Positions 17,756 to 26,961 of a DNA stretch of 40,394 nt are shown here, one piece after another. This stretch comes from Leptolyngbyaceae cyanobacterium MO_188.B28. Lineage in GTDB: Bacteria; Cyanobacteriota; Cyanobacteriia; Phormidesmidales; Phormidesmidaceae. The notes under the pieces are model-generated. The model did no database searches, was not told where the DNA came from, and saw only the letters and a list, made by a program, of their open reading frames with translations. Both the position numbers and the translations under genes were made by a program. Each line of letters starts with the position of its first letter. Position 1 is the first letter of the stretch. The DNA is taken from NCBI GenBank assembly GCA_030065175.1, contig JASJDH010000017.1:1-40394 (forward strand), read 5' to 3'.

Positions 17756-18166
17756 CTAGGACTCAAACTTTGAATCCGAACTTAGCATTGCAGCCAGTTG
17801 ACTTCGATGGACCCGCTTCAATCCCTCCATCACCCAATCATCATCCTCGTTTCCGATCTCGTCCAGTAATCGTTTCACTAATGCTTGAACATTGTGGGCT
17901 TGATCTTCTGCAATGGCGGTTTTCCTGGCGGGGGAAAATAGCAATGGCGGTTGTTCACTGGGACGATAAACCAATAGTGGTCGATCTATCTCACCGATGG
18001 ATTGACCACAGTTAGGACACATTAGGGAATTCAACTCCCCGTTGATAATCTTTTGGACTAACTCAGGACGAGCCGCCTGATCGACAATCAGCCAGATATC
18101 TGCAGTCGTAGTTTGATGGCAGTGGGGGCAACTGTGTTCGGTTGCCTTCGCGTAGGAATAGTCCAT
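17756..18166 (-). CDS. CpXC-domain protein
   Basis: 136 residues with two zinc-ribbon-like knuckles, CPHC (13-16) and CPNC (50-53), in the pattern that names the CpXC family. LLVYRPSEQPPLLFSPARKT follows, and then an acidic helical C-terminus. The family occurs in many bacteria without a firmly established function. It may be part of a longer domain design in relatives, but this copy has a normal start (ATG) and stop. Confidence 0.8.
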   Translation of the reverse strand: MDYSYAKATEHSCPHCHQTTTADIWLIVDQAARPELVQKIINGELNSLMCPNCGQSIGEIDRPLLVYRPSEQPPLLFSPARKTAIAEDQAHNVQALVKRLLDEIGNEDDDWVMEGLKRVHRSQLAAMLSSDSKFES

Positions 18167-18230
18167 CCGAACCTGATCCTCAATAATCAGAACCTATACT
18201 TGAGGCAAGTGAGGCAAATTTGACCGAGCG

Positions 18231-18683
18231 CTAAATTGGCAGAATGGAGCGCTGGCAGGCCGGACAAACGGCATGAATCACCAACTGGCAATCCAATAAG
18301 TGATACCCTGCTTTCTCAGCAACTTTAGCGCCTGCTTTCAAAACGGAATCGTTTTTGAACTCAACTGCTTTATTGCACCGGACGCATATCAGATGATGAT
18401 GATGATGGGGGGCGGGTTGATTAATTTCGTACCGCTTGTGTCCTTCCGCCAACTCAAGTTCTCGCAAAATACCCATGCGAGCCATGAGTTTCAGGTTGCG
18501 ATAGATCGTGGATAAGCTGACGCGCTCGCCTTCTGCGTTGAGCATGTCACAAAGATCCTCAGCGCTTAGATGTTCGCCTTTGTCAAGATTCTGAAATGTC
18601 TTAAGGATAGTTTCTCGCTGAGGTGTCATGCGCCAGCCCCGCTCATTTAGTTCTGCTTTAAGCGCGGATGTAGTGTAGGCCAC
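18231..18683 (-). CDS. zur: Fur-family repressor, Zur/FurB-like
   Basis: 150 residues from the GTG at 18683, which follows AGGA and matches the usual MAYT start. The winged helix carries GWRMTPQRETIL and VSLSTIYRNLKLMARMGILR. The metal-binding part has HHHHH (93-97) and two CxxC pairs: C100/C103 and C140/C143, the latter in HAVCPACQRSILPI. That C-terminal ending is characteristic of cyanobacterial FurB/Zur, the zinc-responsive repressor, rather than FurA or PerR. It would bind DNA when zinc is sufficient. No zinc uptake genes lie nearby in this window. Confidence 0.85.
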   Translation of the reverse strand: MAYTTSALKAELNERGWRMTPQRETILKTFQNLDKGEHLSAEDLCDMLNAEGERVSLSTIYRNLKLMARMGILRELELAEGHKRYEINQPAPHHHHHLICVRCNKAVEFKNDSVLKAGAKVAEKAGYHLLDCQLVIHAVCPACQRSILPI

Positions 18684-18779
18684 GATGACAGTTCCTATCA
18701 ATAACAACGTCTTAATGCGAACAATGATAGCGGATAAATCTGGCTATTTGCAAGAATTATTTCTTATTGAGAAAAATAT

Positions 18780-19307
18780 CTAAATTGTGAAGAATACACT
18801 CTCTACGGTAAATGGGGATTCGGACTCCATGATTAAGACAGACAGGCCTTGAGCGTCTAAGTCAAAGCGTCGTTGGGGCAGGGCGCAGGACTTATTCTCG
18901 GTGAGGTTAGCCTGGGGTCCTTCAAGGCTGCTACGGGTGAGGCATTGACCCTCTTCGCCTAAAGCAATGAAGTTGACAACGCCAGCGCCTCTGACGGCAA
19001 TGGTCAAATGATCGAGAGGCCGCTGCAGATGAATTTTGATCATTTTCCGCCCTGCCTCAGGCATCAGAACCACTGCGCCGGATTCAGACAGGAAACTTGG
19101 ATTGGAAGGAGTAAGGGCGATCGCGCCTTCAAACTGCAAGCCCCAATTTTGATATTGGTCGGTGACCACCTCAAAACTAGATAAGGTTTGGAAATTCACT
19201 TTATCCCAGGCGGGTAGCTCAGAAGACGCCCTTTCAGCAAAGGACCGTTCAGGCGAAGAAGCGCCTGGATTGAGGAAATCGTTTTGAGGAGTAATGGAAG
19301 ACAGCAC
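18780..19307 (-). CDS. Conserved hypothetical beta-rich protein
   Basis: 175 residues, no signal peptide or membrane helix visible. The middle part (FEVVTDQYQNWGLQFEGAIA; TPSNPSFLSESGAVVLMPEA) resembles the beta-sandwich seen in cyanobacterial surface or choice-of-anchor proteins, where a phrase like QYxxxGVxFxG opens the domain. Here it lacks an export signal and a sorting tail. It reads toward zur, with a 96-base gap. Function unknown. Confidence 0.6.
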   Translation of the reverse strand: MLSSITPQNDFLNPGASSPERSFAERASSELPAWDKVNFQTLSSFEVVTDQYQNWGLQFEGAIALTPSNPSFLSESGAVVLMPEAGRKMIKIHLQRPLDHLTIAVRGAGVVNFIALGEEGQCLTRSSLEGPQANLTENKSCALPQRRFDLDAQGLSVLIMESESPFTVESVFFTI

Positions 19308-19620
19308 GATAAAAAAACCTGACAGACTGAAAACTTATACAGGCAAAGTCATGACTGTTCCGAAGGATTTTTTTAATTTTGTGTCAGTTATTAGGGTGGT
19401 CTATTGAAAGGCAGGCGATTTTCCTTTAGAATCTCCTCTCCAAGATCAGTCAAATTGCGGTTCCCACCTGTCTCAAAGCGGATGACGGCCCTCCCTTGGC
19501 TTTGTCTATGGCTGTGATTGAAGAACCTGGCGATCGGCAAACTGTCCTAGGACTAAAATCATTAAAATTGCTGACCAATGCTCGCAAAATCTTATGATAG
19601 GCTATCTTAGGAATTAACTA
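19308..19620. other. Gap before tRNA-Pro
   Basis: No protein gene seen. Contains presumed promoters of the tRNA (rightward) and of the 175-residue hypothetical gene (leftward). Confidence 0.4.
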
Positions 19621-19694
19621 CGGGATGTAGCGCAGCTTGGTAGCGCACTTCGTTCGGGACGAAGGGGCCGCTGGTTCGAATCCAGTCATCCCGA
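19621..19694 (+). tRNA. tRNA-Pro (anticodon CGG)
   Basis: A 74-base cloverleaf. The acceptor CGGGATG pairs with CATCCCG, with discriminator A. The anticodon arm CTTCG-TTCGGGA-CGAAG gives anticodon CGG, and the T-loop contains GGTTCGAATCC. CCA is not encoded. It reads codon CCG. Confidence 0.96.
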
Positions 19695-19780
19695 TTTTTA
19701 GGTTGATTGATCTAATAGCTGTGATCCACTCAGGTAACGGCGAAGTTATCTGAGAGTTTTAATTCGTTGGGTTTCATTCT

Positions 19781-20209
19781 TCAATCCAGCCTACGAAGCT
19801 CACGAACGTTGCCGCGTAGGGCTTTGATTTTGCCCCGCTTGGCTTTGCTGTCGAGGCGCTTTTTTTTGGCGCTTTTTGAGGGTTTAGTCGGTTTGCGCTT
19901 TTGAGGGGCGACCGTGACGCCTTTGATCAGATCCTGGAGGCGGTTGAGGGCGTCTTCTTTATTTTGCTCTTGGGTGCGGTGCTGCTGGGCTTTGATGACA
20001 ATGACGCCTTCTTTGGTGATGCGTCTGTCGTTGAGATTGAGCAGGCGCTCTTTGTAGAGGGGCGACAGGGAGGAGGCGTTAATGTCGAAGCGCAAGTGAA
20101 TGGCGGTGGCGACTTTATTGACGTTTTGACCTCCAGCTCCTTGGGAGCGAACGGCGCTGAGTTCGATTTCGCTGAGGGGGATGGCAGTGCGCTTGGTGAT
20201 TGGTAGCAT
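19781..20209 (-). CDS. arfB: Alternative ribosome-rescue factor ArfB
   Basis: 142 residues. It has the peptide-release signature with the catalytic GGQ at residues 26-28 (RSQGAGGQNVNKVATAIHLR). A strongly basic tail (KRKPTKPSKSAKKKRLDSKA) follows, which in ArfB inserts into the empty mRNA channel of a stalled ribosome. Length fits the family (about 140). It hydrolyses peptidyl-tRNA on non-stop ribosomes. It lacks the codon-recognition domains of RF1/RF2. Confidence 0.93.
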   Translation of the reverse strand: MLPITKRTAIPLSEIELSAVRSQGAGGQNVNKVATAIHLRFDINASSLSPLYKERLLNLNDRRITKEGVIVIKAQQHRTQEQNKEDALNRLQDLIKGVTVAPQKRKPTKPSKSAKKKRLDSKAKRGKIKALRGNVRELRRLD

Positions 20210-20410
20210 AGATGGGTTTGGGCTTCTGACTCCACCATAGCCAGAATAGAGAAGTCGATCCAGTGCTAAACTCTCTGCTATATTTCAAATTCCATCAAAA
20301 ATTCCTGATTTAAACCAATTTAGTAGATACTTTCAAAATGGACGGGGCTTTTCCACCCAGACAATAAAAGATGTAGTGTAAGTATCCTTTCATTGCCCAG
20401 GAGATTTGCT

Positions 20411-21031
20411 GTGGTGAATATCAGCCACCTCACTATCCTTAAGCAAGGAATAGACACGTGGAATCGATGGCGACAAAAGGATCCTACCCTTAGACCTAAC
20501 CTGCAGGGCGCTGATCTTCGCGGCGCTGACCTTTACGCCATTAATTTCAGCCATACTTATCTGAGCGGCGCTGACTTGAGGCAAGCGTATCTCCTGGATG
20601 CGGATTTGAGCGACGCAAACCTCCGGAACGCTAACTTAACCCGGGCCTGCTTAATTGGCGTTAACTTGCATGATGCATATCTGAGCGGGGCTAATCTCAG
20701 CCAAGCTTATCTGGCCCAGGGCGATCTGAGCGCCGCTCACTTGAGGGAGTCAAATCTGACCGGCGCCCATCTCCAGGCCGCCATCCTAAAGGGCGCCTAT
20801 CTGAGGGGGGCCGATCTAAACCAGGCGGATCTGAGTAGAACCCAGGGATTAACCCCTTTACAAGTCAAGTACGCCAAAGGCTTGTACGCTGCGGACTGCT
20901 TGTACTCCACAGACTATAGCGAGGAACTCCGCCAGACGTTGGCCTCCTCTACTTTGTCTTCTCTAAAAATGGTGGAATTGGACAGTTCAGTGCAATTACG
21001 ATCGCCCGTAGCAGTTCCGCTTCCCGATTAG
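20411..21031 (+). CDS. Pentapeptide-repeat protein
   Basis: About 206 residues. The GTG at 20411 is preferred because AGGAG lies seven bases ahead; a second GTG follows immediately. Residues about 30-145 are A(D/N)Lxx repeats (GADLRGADLYAINF; DANLRNANLTRACL) that fold as a right-handed quadrilateral beta-helix. The N-terminal LTILKQGIDTWNRWRQKDPT is a frequent cap in cyanobacterial members. Its last 83 bases overlap the end of the convergent M48 protease gene. Specific role unknown; some members mimic DNA, but nothing here shows that. Confidence 0.88.
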   Translation: MVNISHLTILKQGIDTWNRWRQKDPTLRPNLQGADLRGADLYAINFSHTYLSGADLRQAYLLDADLSDANLRNANLTRACLIGVNLHDAYLSGANLSQAYLAQGDLSAAHLRESNLTGAHLQAAILKGAYLRGADLNQADLSRTQGLTPLQVKYAKGLYAADCLYSTDYSEELRQTLASSTLSSLKMVELDSSVQLRSPVAVPLPD

Positions 21032-22913
21032 TCACCTCATTGTCCACCAGGACGGTGTGGGCGCAGGCGTCCACCACAGCCTGTTTGAGTTTTGGCGCAG
21101 CTAATTCAAGCCGATTCAAGCTCTGGCCAATCTCCTGAAGACTGCACCTTCGAGGCTCCTTGGGAAGGTCTTGACTCCCGGCGCCGGGCAAACAGAACAG
21201 GCCCGAGCGAAAGGCATAGGCGATCGCATCTGGAGAAGTTTGGCCAATTCGCGCCAGCGCCGACAGCAGCGTGACGCAATCCAGCCAGATCTGCTCTATT
21301 TTGGTGTATTTGATCTGCAGGTCTTTATCCTGGCTAAAGTAAGGTTTCAGCCGACGATACAAGATCAGTTGCATCACATACTCTGACAGGGAAAGCACCC
21401 CATCTGCTCTTACCAGTTCTTTAATTTGGTTAAACAGTTGAATGTACTGCTGGGGCGTACTGGTGCGAAGGGCTGGAATGGTGAGATCAAGCAGCACCAG
21501 GTGGGTCCGCTGGGCCAACTTTTGCAGATATTGACTCAGATGCGACACCTTGTCGGCGAACTCAACAGACTCTGATTGGCGCAACAGGTCAAGTTGTTTC
21601 TCTCGGATCTCTGCTTTGCTGTCCAACAATAGACCGTAAATGACCGCCAGGGCTCCTTGCCGATTACGGATAGCAGCCCGGAGCTGTTCCGGCATCTTGG
21701 AAAGGAATGCATGGGCGTAAGTCAGATGTTCAGGATCGGCGGTTCCCACCTGCTGCACAATTTGTTCAGGAGCGACGTTGATGGGGGCGACGCCAGGGCG
21801 AATGGGACTGGCTCCGGGAGGTTTCACTGCGCCCGCCGATTGAAATCCCATGACACCCCCCTTATTAACCAGAGCGTTAGCGGTGCGCCCTCTGGCTTGA
21901 GTAGACGATTTTCTTTTAGGCAGAGGAGTAGTTTGGCCGGCAAAGTTGTCCAGGCGTTGAATCCGCTCCTCGAGGGGCGGATGGGTGGCGAAAAGTTCAT
22001 TCAGAAAAAAGGACGGGCTGAGGGCGTTGCCAAAGAACAGGTGGCTGGCTTCTTCCGCCTTAGGGGAATCGATGCGAGACCCTTCGATAAATCCGCCAAG
22101 TTTCTTCAGGGCGCTAGAGATACCAGAGGGATTGCGCGTAAATTGAACCGCGGAGGCATCGGCCAGAAATTCCCGTTGACGAGAAACGGCGCTTTTAATC
22201 AGACGGCCGCACAGCAGGCCAACCCCGCCAATCCCCATCAAGGCTAAGCCAATAAAGACAATGCCATTGCCCTTTTCTCGACGAGAACGCCTGCGAGAGG
22301 ATCCTGCGCTTCGCAAGAAGACACGGCCAATGATATAAATCAGCAAAATCCCTTGCAACACCCCAATTAGCTGGATGTTGAGGCGCATATCCCCATTCAG
22401 AATATGGCTGAACTCATGGGCGATGACCCCCTGCAGTTCGTCCCGATCCAGGTGCTCCAAACAGCCTCGGGTGACCCCAATCACGGCGTCGTTCGGGGTG
22501 TAGCCCGCAGCGAAGGCATTGATCCCGGGTTCGTACTCCAGCAGGTAAACGGCGGGTATGGGCGTACCGGACGCGATCGCGATTTCCTCCACCACGTTCA
22601 ACAGGGTTTGCTCCCTCGGATCTCGGGTTTGCAGATTCACCAACCGGCCGCCCAGGTTCTCTGCAACCGCCATCCCTCCCTGACGCAATTGCAGGATTTT
22701 GTATGCGCTCCCCGAGCCGACAACCGCCAAGGTGCCGAGGGACACCAAAAACAAGACCTCTGGTCGCCACCACCCCCCAGCTCCACCATCAAGCAAGGCA
22801 ATAACGACAACGGCGTATATCGACAGAATCATGCCTGCGATCGCTAACCCAAACAGGCCCATGAGCTGTTTTGTGTTCTGCCGAGCCTGATCCTGGTGCT
22901 CGAAGAAATTCAT
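20949..22913 (-). CDS. M48-family membrane zinc metalloprotease
   Basis: 654 residues. Two N-terminal membrane helices are followed by an M48 catalytic domain with zinc motif HEFSH (H166, E167, H170) and a later glutamate in SRQREFLADASAV. Two further membrane helices lie between them. This is HtpX-like architecture. Unusually, it has a C-terminal extension of about 300 helical residues (LSLSEYVMQLILYRRLKPYF among them) not found in HtpX. LemA is encoded 9 bases upstream. LemA-M48 pairing is common and implies quality control of membrane or exported proteins. Substrate unknown. Confidence 0.9.
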   Translation of the reverse strand: MNFFEHQDQARQNTKQLMGLFGLAIAGMILSIYAVVVIALLDGGAGGWWRPEVLFLVSLGTLAVVGSGSAYKILQLRQGGMAVAENLGGRLVNLQTRDPREQTLLNVVEEIAIASGTPIPAVYLLEYEPGINAFAAGYTPNDAVIGVTRGCLEHLDRDELQGVIAHEFSHILNGDMRLNIQLIGVLQGILLIYIIGRVFLRSAGSSRRRSRREKGNGIVFIGLALMGIGGVGLLCGRLIKSAVSRQREFLADASAVQFTRNPSGISSALKKLGGFIEGSRIDSPKAEEASHLFFGNALSPSFFLNELFATHPPLEERIQRLDNFAGQTTPLPKRKSSTQARGRTANALVNKGGVMGFQSAGAVKPPGASPIRPGVAPINVAPEQIVQQVGTADPEHLTYAHAFLSKMPEQLRAAIRNRQGALAVIYGLLLDSKAEIREKQLDLLRQSESVEFADKVSHLSQYLQKLAQRTHLVLLDLTIPALRTSTPQQYIQLFNQIKELVRADGVLSLSEYVMQLILYRRLKPYFSQDKDLQIKYTKIEQIWLDCVTLLSALARIGQTSPDAIAYAFRSGLFCLPGAGSQDLPKEPRRCSLQEIGQSLNRLELAAPKLKQAVVDACAHTVLVDNEVTNREAELLRAIVIALNCPIPPFLEKTK

Positions 22914-22922
22914 AGTTCTGAT

Positions 22923-23510
22923 CTAGAAAGAGACACGAGGCGCTTGCTTAACCTCGGGTGTGGATTCTTCCAGCAGTTGGGCGGACTTGAAGTTGAAGTT
23001 GTTTGCGATCAGATTGCTGGGGAAGATTTCACGTTTGGTGTTGTACATCGTCACCGCATCATTAAAGGCTTGACGGGCGAAGGCGATCCGATTTTCAGTG
23101 GAGCGCAATTCCTCCATCAATTGCCCTATGGATTGATCCGCTTTCAAATCTGGATAGGATTCAGACAGTGCAAACAACCGCCCCAAACTCCCCGTCAAGG
23201 CGGCTTCTGCCGCCGCCAACTGCTGCATCGTCTGGGGATCGCCGGGCGCTTGGGCGGCTCGACTGTTAGCGGAAACCGCTGTATTCCGAGCCGCAATTAC
23301 AGCTTCCAACGTCTCTCGCTCGTGCTTCATATATCCCTTAACGGTTTCCACCAGGTTAGGGATTAAGTCGTAGCGGCGCCTGAGTTGCACATCAATTTGC
23401 GAATAGGCGTTCTGGTAGCGGTTGCGCAAAGTCACAAGCCGGTTGTACCCATCAACACAGATGAAACCCACAACCAGGACCAAAACAATAAGAAAGATGA
23501 AGATGCCCAT
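22923..23510 (-). CDS. lemA: LemA family protein
   Basis: 195 residues with one N-terminal membrane helix (FIFLIVLVLVVGFICVDGYN) and a long helical body. The family core is NRYQNAYSQIDVQLRRRYDL and IPNLVETVKGYMKHERETLE. The protein would be anchored in the membrane with most of its length outside. It forms an operon with the M48 protease that follows. Confidence 0.93.
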   Translation of the reverse strand: MGIFIFLIVLVLVVGFICVDGYNRLVTLRNRYQNAYSQIDVQLRRRYDLIPNLVETVKGYMKHERETLEAVIAARNTAVSANSRAAQAPGDPQTMQQLAAAEAALTGSLGRLFALSESYPDLKADQSIGQLMEELRSTENRIAFARQAFNDAVTMYNTKREIFPSNLIANNFNFKSAQLLEESTPEVKQAPRVSF

Positions 23511-23654
23511 GGATCAGCCTGCTGGATAGTCGCCTGTGATCAACAGGTTCGATTAATCCAACCCTTCCTGCTGACCCTTTGCCTGATTGCCGAAAGCAAT
23601 CATCGCCCCCAGCATGCCCATCAACGGTAACGGATTAACTGGGAAGGCCTTGCA

Positions 23655-24113
23655 TTAGAGAATTTCCACAGCATCGCTGGGTCGAATCATCCCCCCCGAT
23701 AGAACACGGGCATATAGACGACTACTGCCGGGATACTTTTTTTGACTGATTCGGCTATATCGTCGATTCGAAAACCATCGGGCATTTTTCCGGCAGGGCG
23801 CTGCATAAATGGCGATCTCAAGGAGAACGTCGCCCCCCAGCTTGAGTTTTACCCCTGGGGTCACCTGAATCCAATCGAGTCCTGCAATGGTGACATTTTC
23901 CCCCGCACTGCCTGCGGCGATCGGATGCCCTTCCCGACGCAATTCATCAATCATCTCCTGAGACCAAAGACACACCGCCCGCTCTGGCCCCCCATGGATT
24001 TTGGGGGTGGCCTGGCGATCGCCAACCAACCCATTGACCTCCACCTTAGCCTCAGCGACCGCTGTCTTGGGGACTCCACCTGCCGACACACTGACCTGTA
24101 CAATGTAGGCCAT
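23655..24113 (-). CDS. MOSC-domain protein
   Basis: 152 residues from the ATG at 24113. The MOSC fold is evident from GVPKTAVAEAKVEVNGLVGD, the GGPERAVCLWSQE region, and GSAGENVTIAGLDW; the conserved Cys is in IAIYAAPCRKNARWF. MOSC proteins handle molybdenum cofactor sulfur or act in N-hydroxylated compound reduction (YiiM-like). The frame extends upstream into the phoX-like gene end, but that extension has no homology. A decayed second copy of this gene lies at 26690-26961. Confidence 0.88.
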   Translation of the reverse strand: MAYIVQVSVSAGGVPKTAVAEAKVEVNGLVGDRQATPKIHGGPERAVCLWSQEMIDELRREGHPIAAGSAGENVTIAGLDWIQVTPGVKLKLGGDVLLEIAIYAAPCRKNARWFSNRRYSRISQKKYPGSSRLYARVLSGGMIRPSDAVEIL

Positions 24114-24127
24114 TTCAATGCTTTCCC

Positions 24128-25438
24128 TTACCAACGCTCTCCCTCCGGCCAGATAGCAAATGTCACCCCAGGACTGTAGATATTGAGAAACATTGTTCGC
24201 CCATCTGGTGAGAAGCAAATGCCAGCGAATTCAGACTGATTCAAGGCATTATGGGCGAAGGGATAAATTTCGCCATTCGGTGTGACGCCCACCACAAATT
24301 GGTCGCCTCGACCGTCCTCACAGACCATCAGATCGCCTGAGGGGGCCATGATCAAATTATCGGGGAAATCTAGGATACTGGGGTCGTCGGGTTGGACGAA
24401 GAGTTCCAGCGCACCGCCTAGATCAGGGGGTTGACCAGGGGTATAGCGCCAGATTTGGCCAAAGGGTTCTTCTCCACCCGTTGTACAAACAAAATAAAGG
24501 CTGCCATCGCTGTAGCAAATGCCCTCCCCTCGGGTAAACTGGGCCGCCCCCTTGTTGAATCCTTCTCGACGCACCGTATCTTCAGCCGGATCAACGTCTT
24601 CGATCGGAACCCAATCCACCGCCAGGGGTTGACCCACCGGAAACCCCCGACGGGTATTAGCCTGGGGATATTCTTGAATCCGCAGCGCCTCCAATTTACC
24701 CCCAACATGTAAAGCGCCAGGCAGATCGGGGATAAAGCGATAAAGCAGTCCATCGCCTCGATCTTCGGTTTGATAGACAATGCCCGTGCGGGGATCCACT
24801 GCGATCGCCTCATGCGTAAATCGTCCCATAGCCTTCAATGGTAGGGGGAACACCGGCCCGGTCGCAGTTATAGGAATCTCAAAGTTGTAACCATGGGGTC
24901 GAGAGATAGGCTTTGAAAAGCTGCCTGGGGGAGTAGAGGTGTCCTCTTCGCAGCTAATCCAACTTCCCCAAGGCGTTGCGCCGCCGCCACAGTTGCGCAC
25001 GGTTCCTGCGAGAGAGGCATATTGCCGAATTAACCGACGGTCAGGGGAAATCACCATCGTTGTGGCGCCCCCTTTTCCGCGGGGATCATATTGTCGACGT
25101 CGAGACTTGGCAAGGACACCGATGCGGGCGTTCGTCGACAGCTCATGGTTACGGATGAGTACAGTGTCGCCCTGAGTATTGATGAAAGCAGCCATGCCAT
25201 CTTGAGCCCCAGGCAATAGACTCCCATCGTTCATCAGATCTCCAGCTTTGGAGAGCACCCGATATTGAAATCCGATAGGTAAATCTAACAAGCGGTTAGG
25301 ATCGCTCTGAAGCGGACCGTAACCCAATGTAGGAACTTGCGCGGCTCTGCCGTAGAGTACCTTCAGGTGAGTCGCGATGACTACGCTAGTCGTACTTGAC
25401 CCAACCAACCTCAGAAATTGCCGTCGTGAGATCGTCAT
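24128..25438 (-). CDS. PhoX-like secreted phosphatase (DUF839), Tat substrate
   Basis: 436 residues. The N-terminus carries a twin-arginine signal, SRRQFLRLVG, followed by a hydrophobic stretch, so it is likely exported folded. The body shows the PhoX/DUF839 pattern: IRNHEL, CGGGATPWGSWISCEED, FTHEAIAVDP, EDRGDGLLYRF and GICFSPDGRTMFLNIYSPG, with acidic residues that bind Ca and Fe in PhoX. Members hydrolyse phosphate esters outside the cytoplasm. It is about 15 bases from the MOSC gene and probably co-transcribed with it. Activity is inferred from family only. Confidence 0.87.
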   Translation of the reverse strand: MTISRRQFLRLVGSSTTSVVIATHLKVLYGRAAQVPTLGYGPLQSDPNRLLDLPIGFQYRVLSKAGDLMNDGSLLPGAQDGMAAFINTQGDTVLIRNHELSTNARIGVLAKSRRRQYDPRGKGGATTMVISPDRRLIRQYASLAGTVRNCGGGATPWGSWISCEEDTSTPPGSFSKPISRPHGYNFEIPITATGPVFPLPLKAMGRFTHEAIAVDPRTGIVYQTEDRGDGLLYRFIPDLPGALHVGGKLEALRIQEYPQANTRRGFPVGQPLAVDWVPIEDVDPAEDTVRREGFNKGAAQFTRGEGICYSDGSLYFVCTTGGEEPFGQIWRYTPGQPPDLGGALELFVQPDDPSILDFPDNLIMAPSGDLMVCEDGRGDQFVVGVTPNGEIYPFAHNALNQSEFAGICFSPDGRTMFLNIYSPGVTFAIWPEGERW

Positions 25439-25928
25439 GGATTAATCAGAAAGTTGCCTTTGCAATCTTAACCGCTCTCACGCCTAAGCCGCCTGTGAAC
25501 AACAGGTTCTGGAAGCGCTTGGCTGAAGAGGCTCCTCGAAAAAATAACGTCTGATTTTCTTTTCAAATTAAACGCTGCGCAGTGCAGGTTAAATCACTGG
25601 TTAGGTGAATAAATCAGTTAAGAGAAAGTGAATCTATTTCACGGATTCAGACTTTTCAACCCTATTAGTTTAAAAATTGGTGAAAATAAGGTAAAGTTAT
25701 CTCACTTAATTAATCAAGAAACGGGTGGCGGGATGCGCAACTAGAACCCGCGAGGTTGTTTTCGTTAAAGTGTCAAACTCGTAGCACTAGCTCTGAATTT
25801 CATAGGAGCTTTTAATGCTATTTTTTATCGGTTTTAGTGATTGCAATCTATCGATGCACAGACCGTACAATTCAAAAATTTTCTTCTAAGAGAAATTTTA
25901 AAAAGTATCATATTGCTGGGGTTTATCT
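25439..25928. other. AT-rich gap before the membrane protein gene
   Basis: Base composition drops here and stays more AT-rich to about 32 kb. The gap includes a 24-codon frame at 25815-25889 with AGGAGC before its ATG, and a weak inverted repeat AAAATTT/AAATTTT near 25875-25900 just ahead of the next gene. Either may be a leader or attenuator, or chance. Confidence 0.35.
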
Positions 25929-26642
25929 ATGAAGTTGGGGCAAATTCATACAACGATTACAATCTTTAATATCTTACTATTTTCGTTCCTATTTATTGCG
26001 TTTTCAGATCTCAAGCTACTCTTTATCCAAGAGGATAATTTCATAGAGAATCTTTCAGCAATTTTGTTTTTCCTCAGCTTTTTTGTAGGTCTCATTACGC
26101 TTATAAGATTTAAAAAACCTCATTTTCACCCAATCTATATCGGAATTCCTGTTTTGGGTCTTATTGGTTTTCTGGATGAAATTAGTTTTGGCGAACGTAT
26201 AGCTGGCTTTAAGTCTCCGGAATTGTATGGCGCTAAGATCGCTTCATTTCACGATGCAGTAGATTCAATCGACCACGTGCTTTACAGGTCGATAAAGTAT
26301 GGTGATTATTTGTTGTTATTTTTACTGTTGGCTATTTTGCTTGCCACATTGTTTGGTATCGTGCAGCTTATCCGCAGATATAGAAAAAATCTCCGTCTGA
26401 ATAAAATCTTGACCTTTTCGGAGAAGCATCCCCCTTTTAGATTCCTCCTGATTTCTCTAGGTTTTATATTCATTGCAATGATGATTGACTTTGACATCAT
26501 TGGCGATCATAGGGCTGCAACCTTTATGTTCGTGGAAGAAATATTTGAAATGAATGCAGCGCTAACGTTTTTATTTGGCGCTCTCGCGATCGGCATTCGC
26601 CAACAGTCCCCTACTATTAGAAAGCATCTTGTCAAGTTGTAA
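25929..26642 (+). CDS. Multi-pass membrane protein of unknown function
   Basis: 237 residues with about six hydrophobic segments. A central polar motif, GLIGFLDEISFGERIAGFKS, resembles the (D/E)EISWGQRIFG motif found in a family of uncharacterised bacterial membrane proteins, which is the only recognisable signature. EDNFIENLSAILFFLSFFVG precedes it. Codon use is noticeably more AT-rich than in the genes before 25.4 kb, suggesting acquisition. No operon partner is visible. Confidence 0.7.
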   Translation: MKLGQIHTTITIFNILLFSFLFIAFSDLKLLFIQEDNFIENLSAILFFLSFFVGLITLIRFKKPHFHPIYIGIPVLGLIGFLDEISFGERIAGFKSPELYGAKIASFHDAVDSIDHVLYRSIKYGDYLLLFLLLAILLATLFGIVQLIRRYRKNLRLNKILTFSEKHPPFRFLLISLGFIFIAMMIDFDIIGDHRAATFMFVEEIFEMNAALTFLFGALAIGIRQQSPTIRKHLVKL

Positions 26643-26689
26643 TCATTCCTGAGAACAAGTCTCTAGACTATTACCTGAGACCTTCGCCC

Positions 26690-26961
26690 CAGCTTGAGCT
26701 TCAGCCCTGGGTTCACCTGAATCCAATCGAGCCTTGAAATGTGACATTTTCCTCTGCACTGCCTGCCGCGATCGGATCTCCCTGACGCAGTTGATCAATC
26801 ATTTCCTGTGACCCCAGGCAAACTGTTCGGTCTGGACCGCTATAAATTTTGGGAGCGGCCTGGCGATCGCCAACCCATCCATTGAATTCCCTCTTAGCTT
26901 CAGCTGATGCTGTCTTGGGGACTCCACCCGCCGACACACTAACCTGCACCATGGAGTCCAT
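26690..26961 (-). pseudogene. Decayed partial duplicate of the MOSC gene
   Basis: Reads MVQVSVSAGGVPKTASAEAK and GDRQAAPKIYSGPDRTVCLG, then GSAEENVTFQGSIGF, after which a frameshift restores WIQVTPGLKLKLG in another frame. It corresponds to the first 80 or so residues of the intact MOSC protein at 23655-24113, in the same orientation. The C-terminal half, including the conserved Cys, is absent. It is a non-functional duplicate. Confidence 0.8.

Noticed and set aside
23535-23620. Short minus-strand frame (LMGMLGAMIAFGNQAKGQQE) between the MOSC and lemA genes
   Set aside because: Fewer than 30 residues with no ribosome site and no recognised small photosystem subunit; could be chance, so not annotated.
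25815-25889. 24-codon leader peptide before the membrane protein gene
   Set aside because: It has an acceptable ribosome site but is too short to support; mentioned only in the gap entry.
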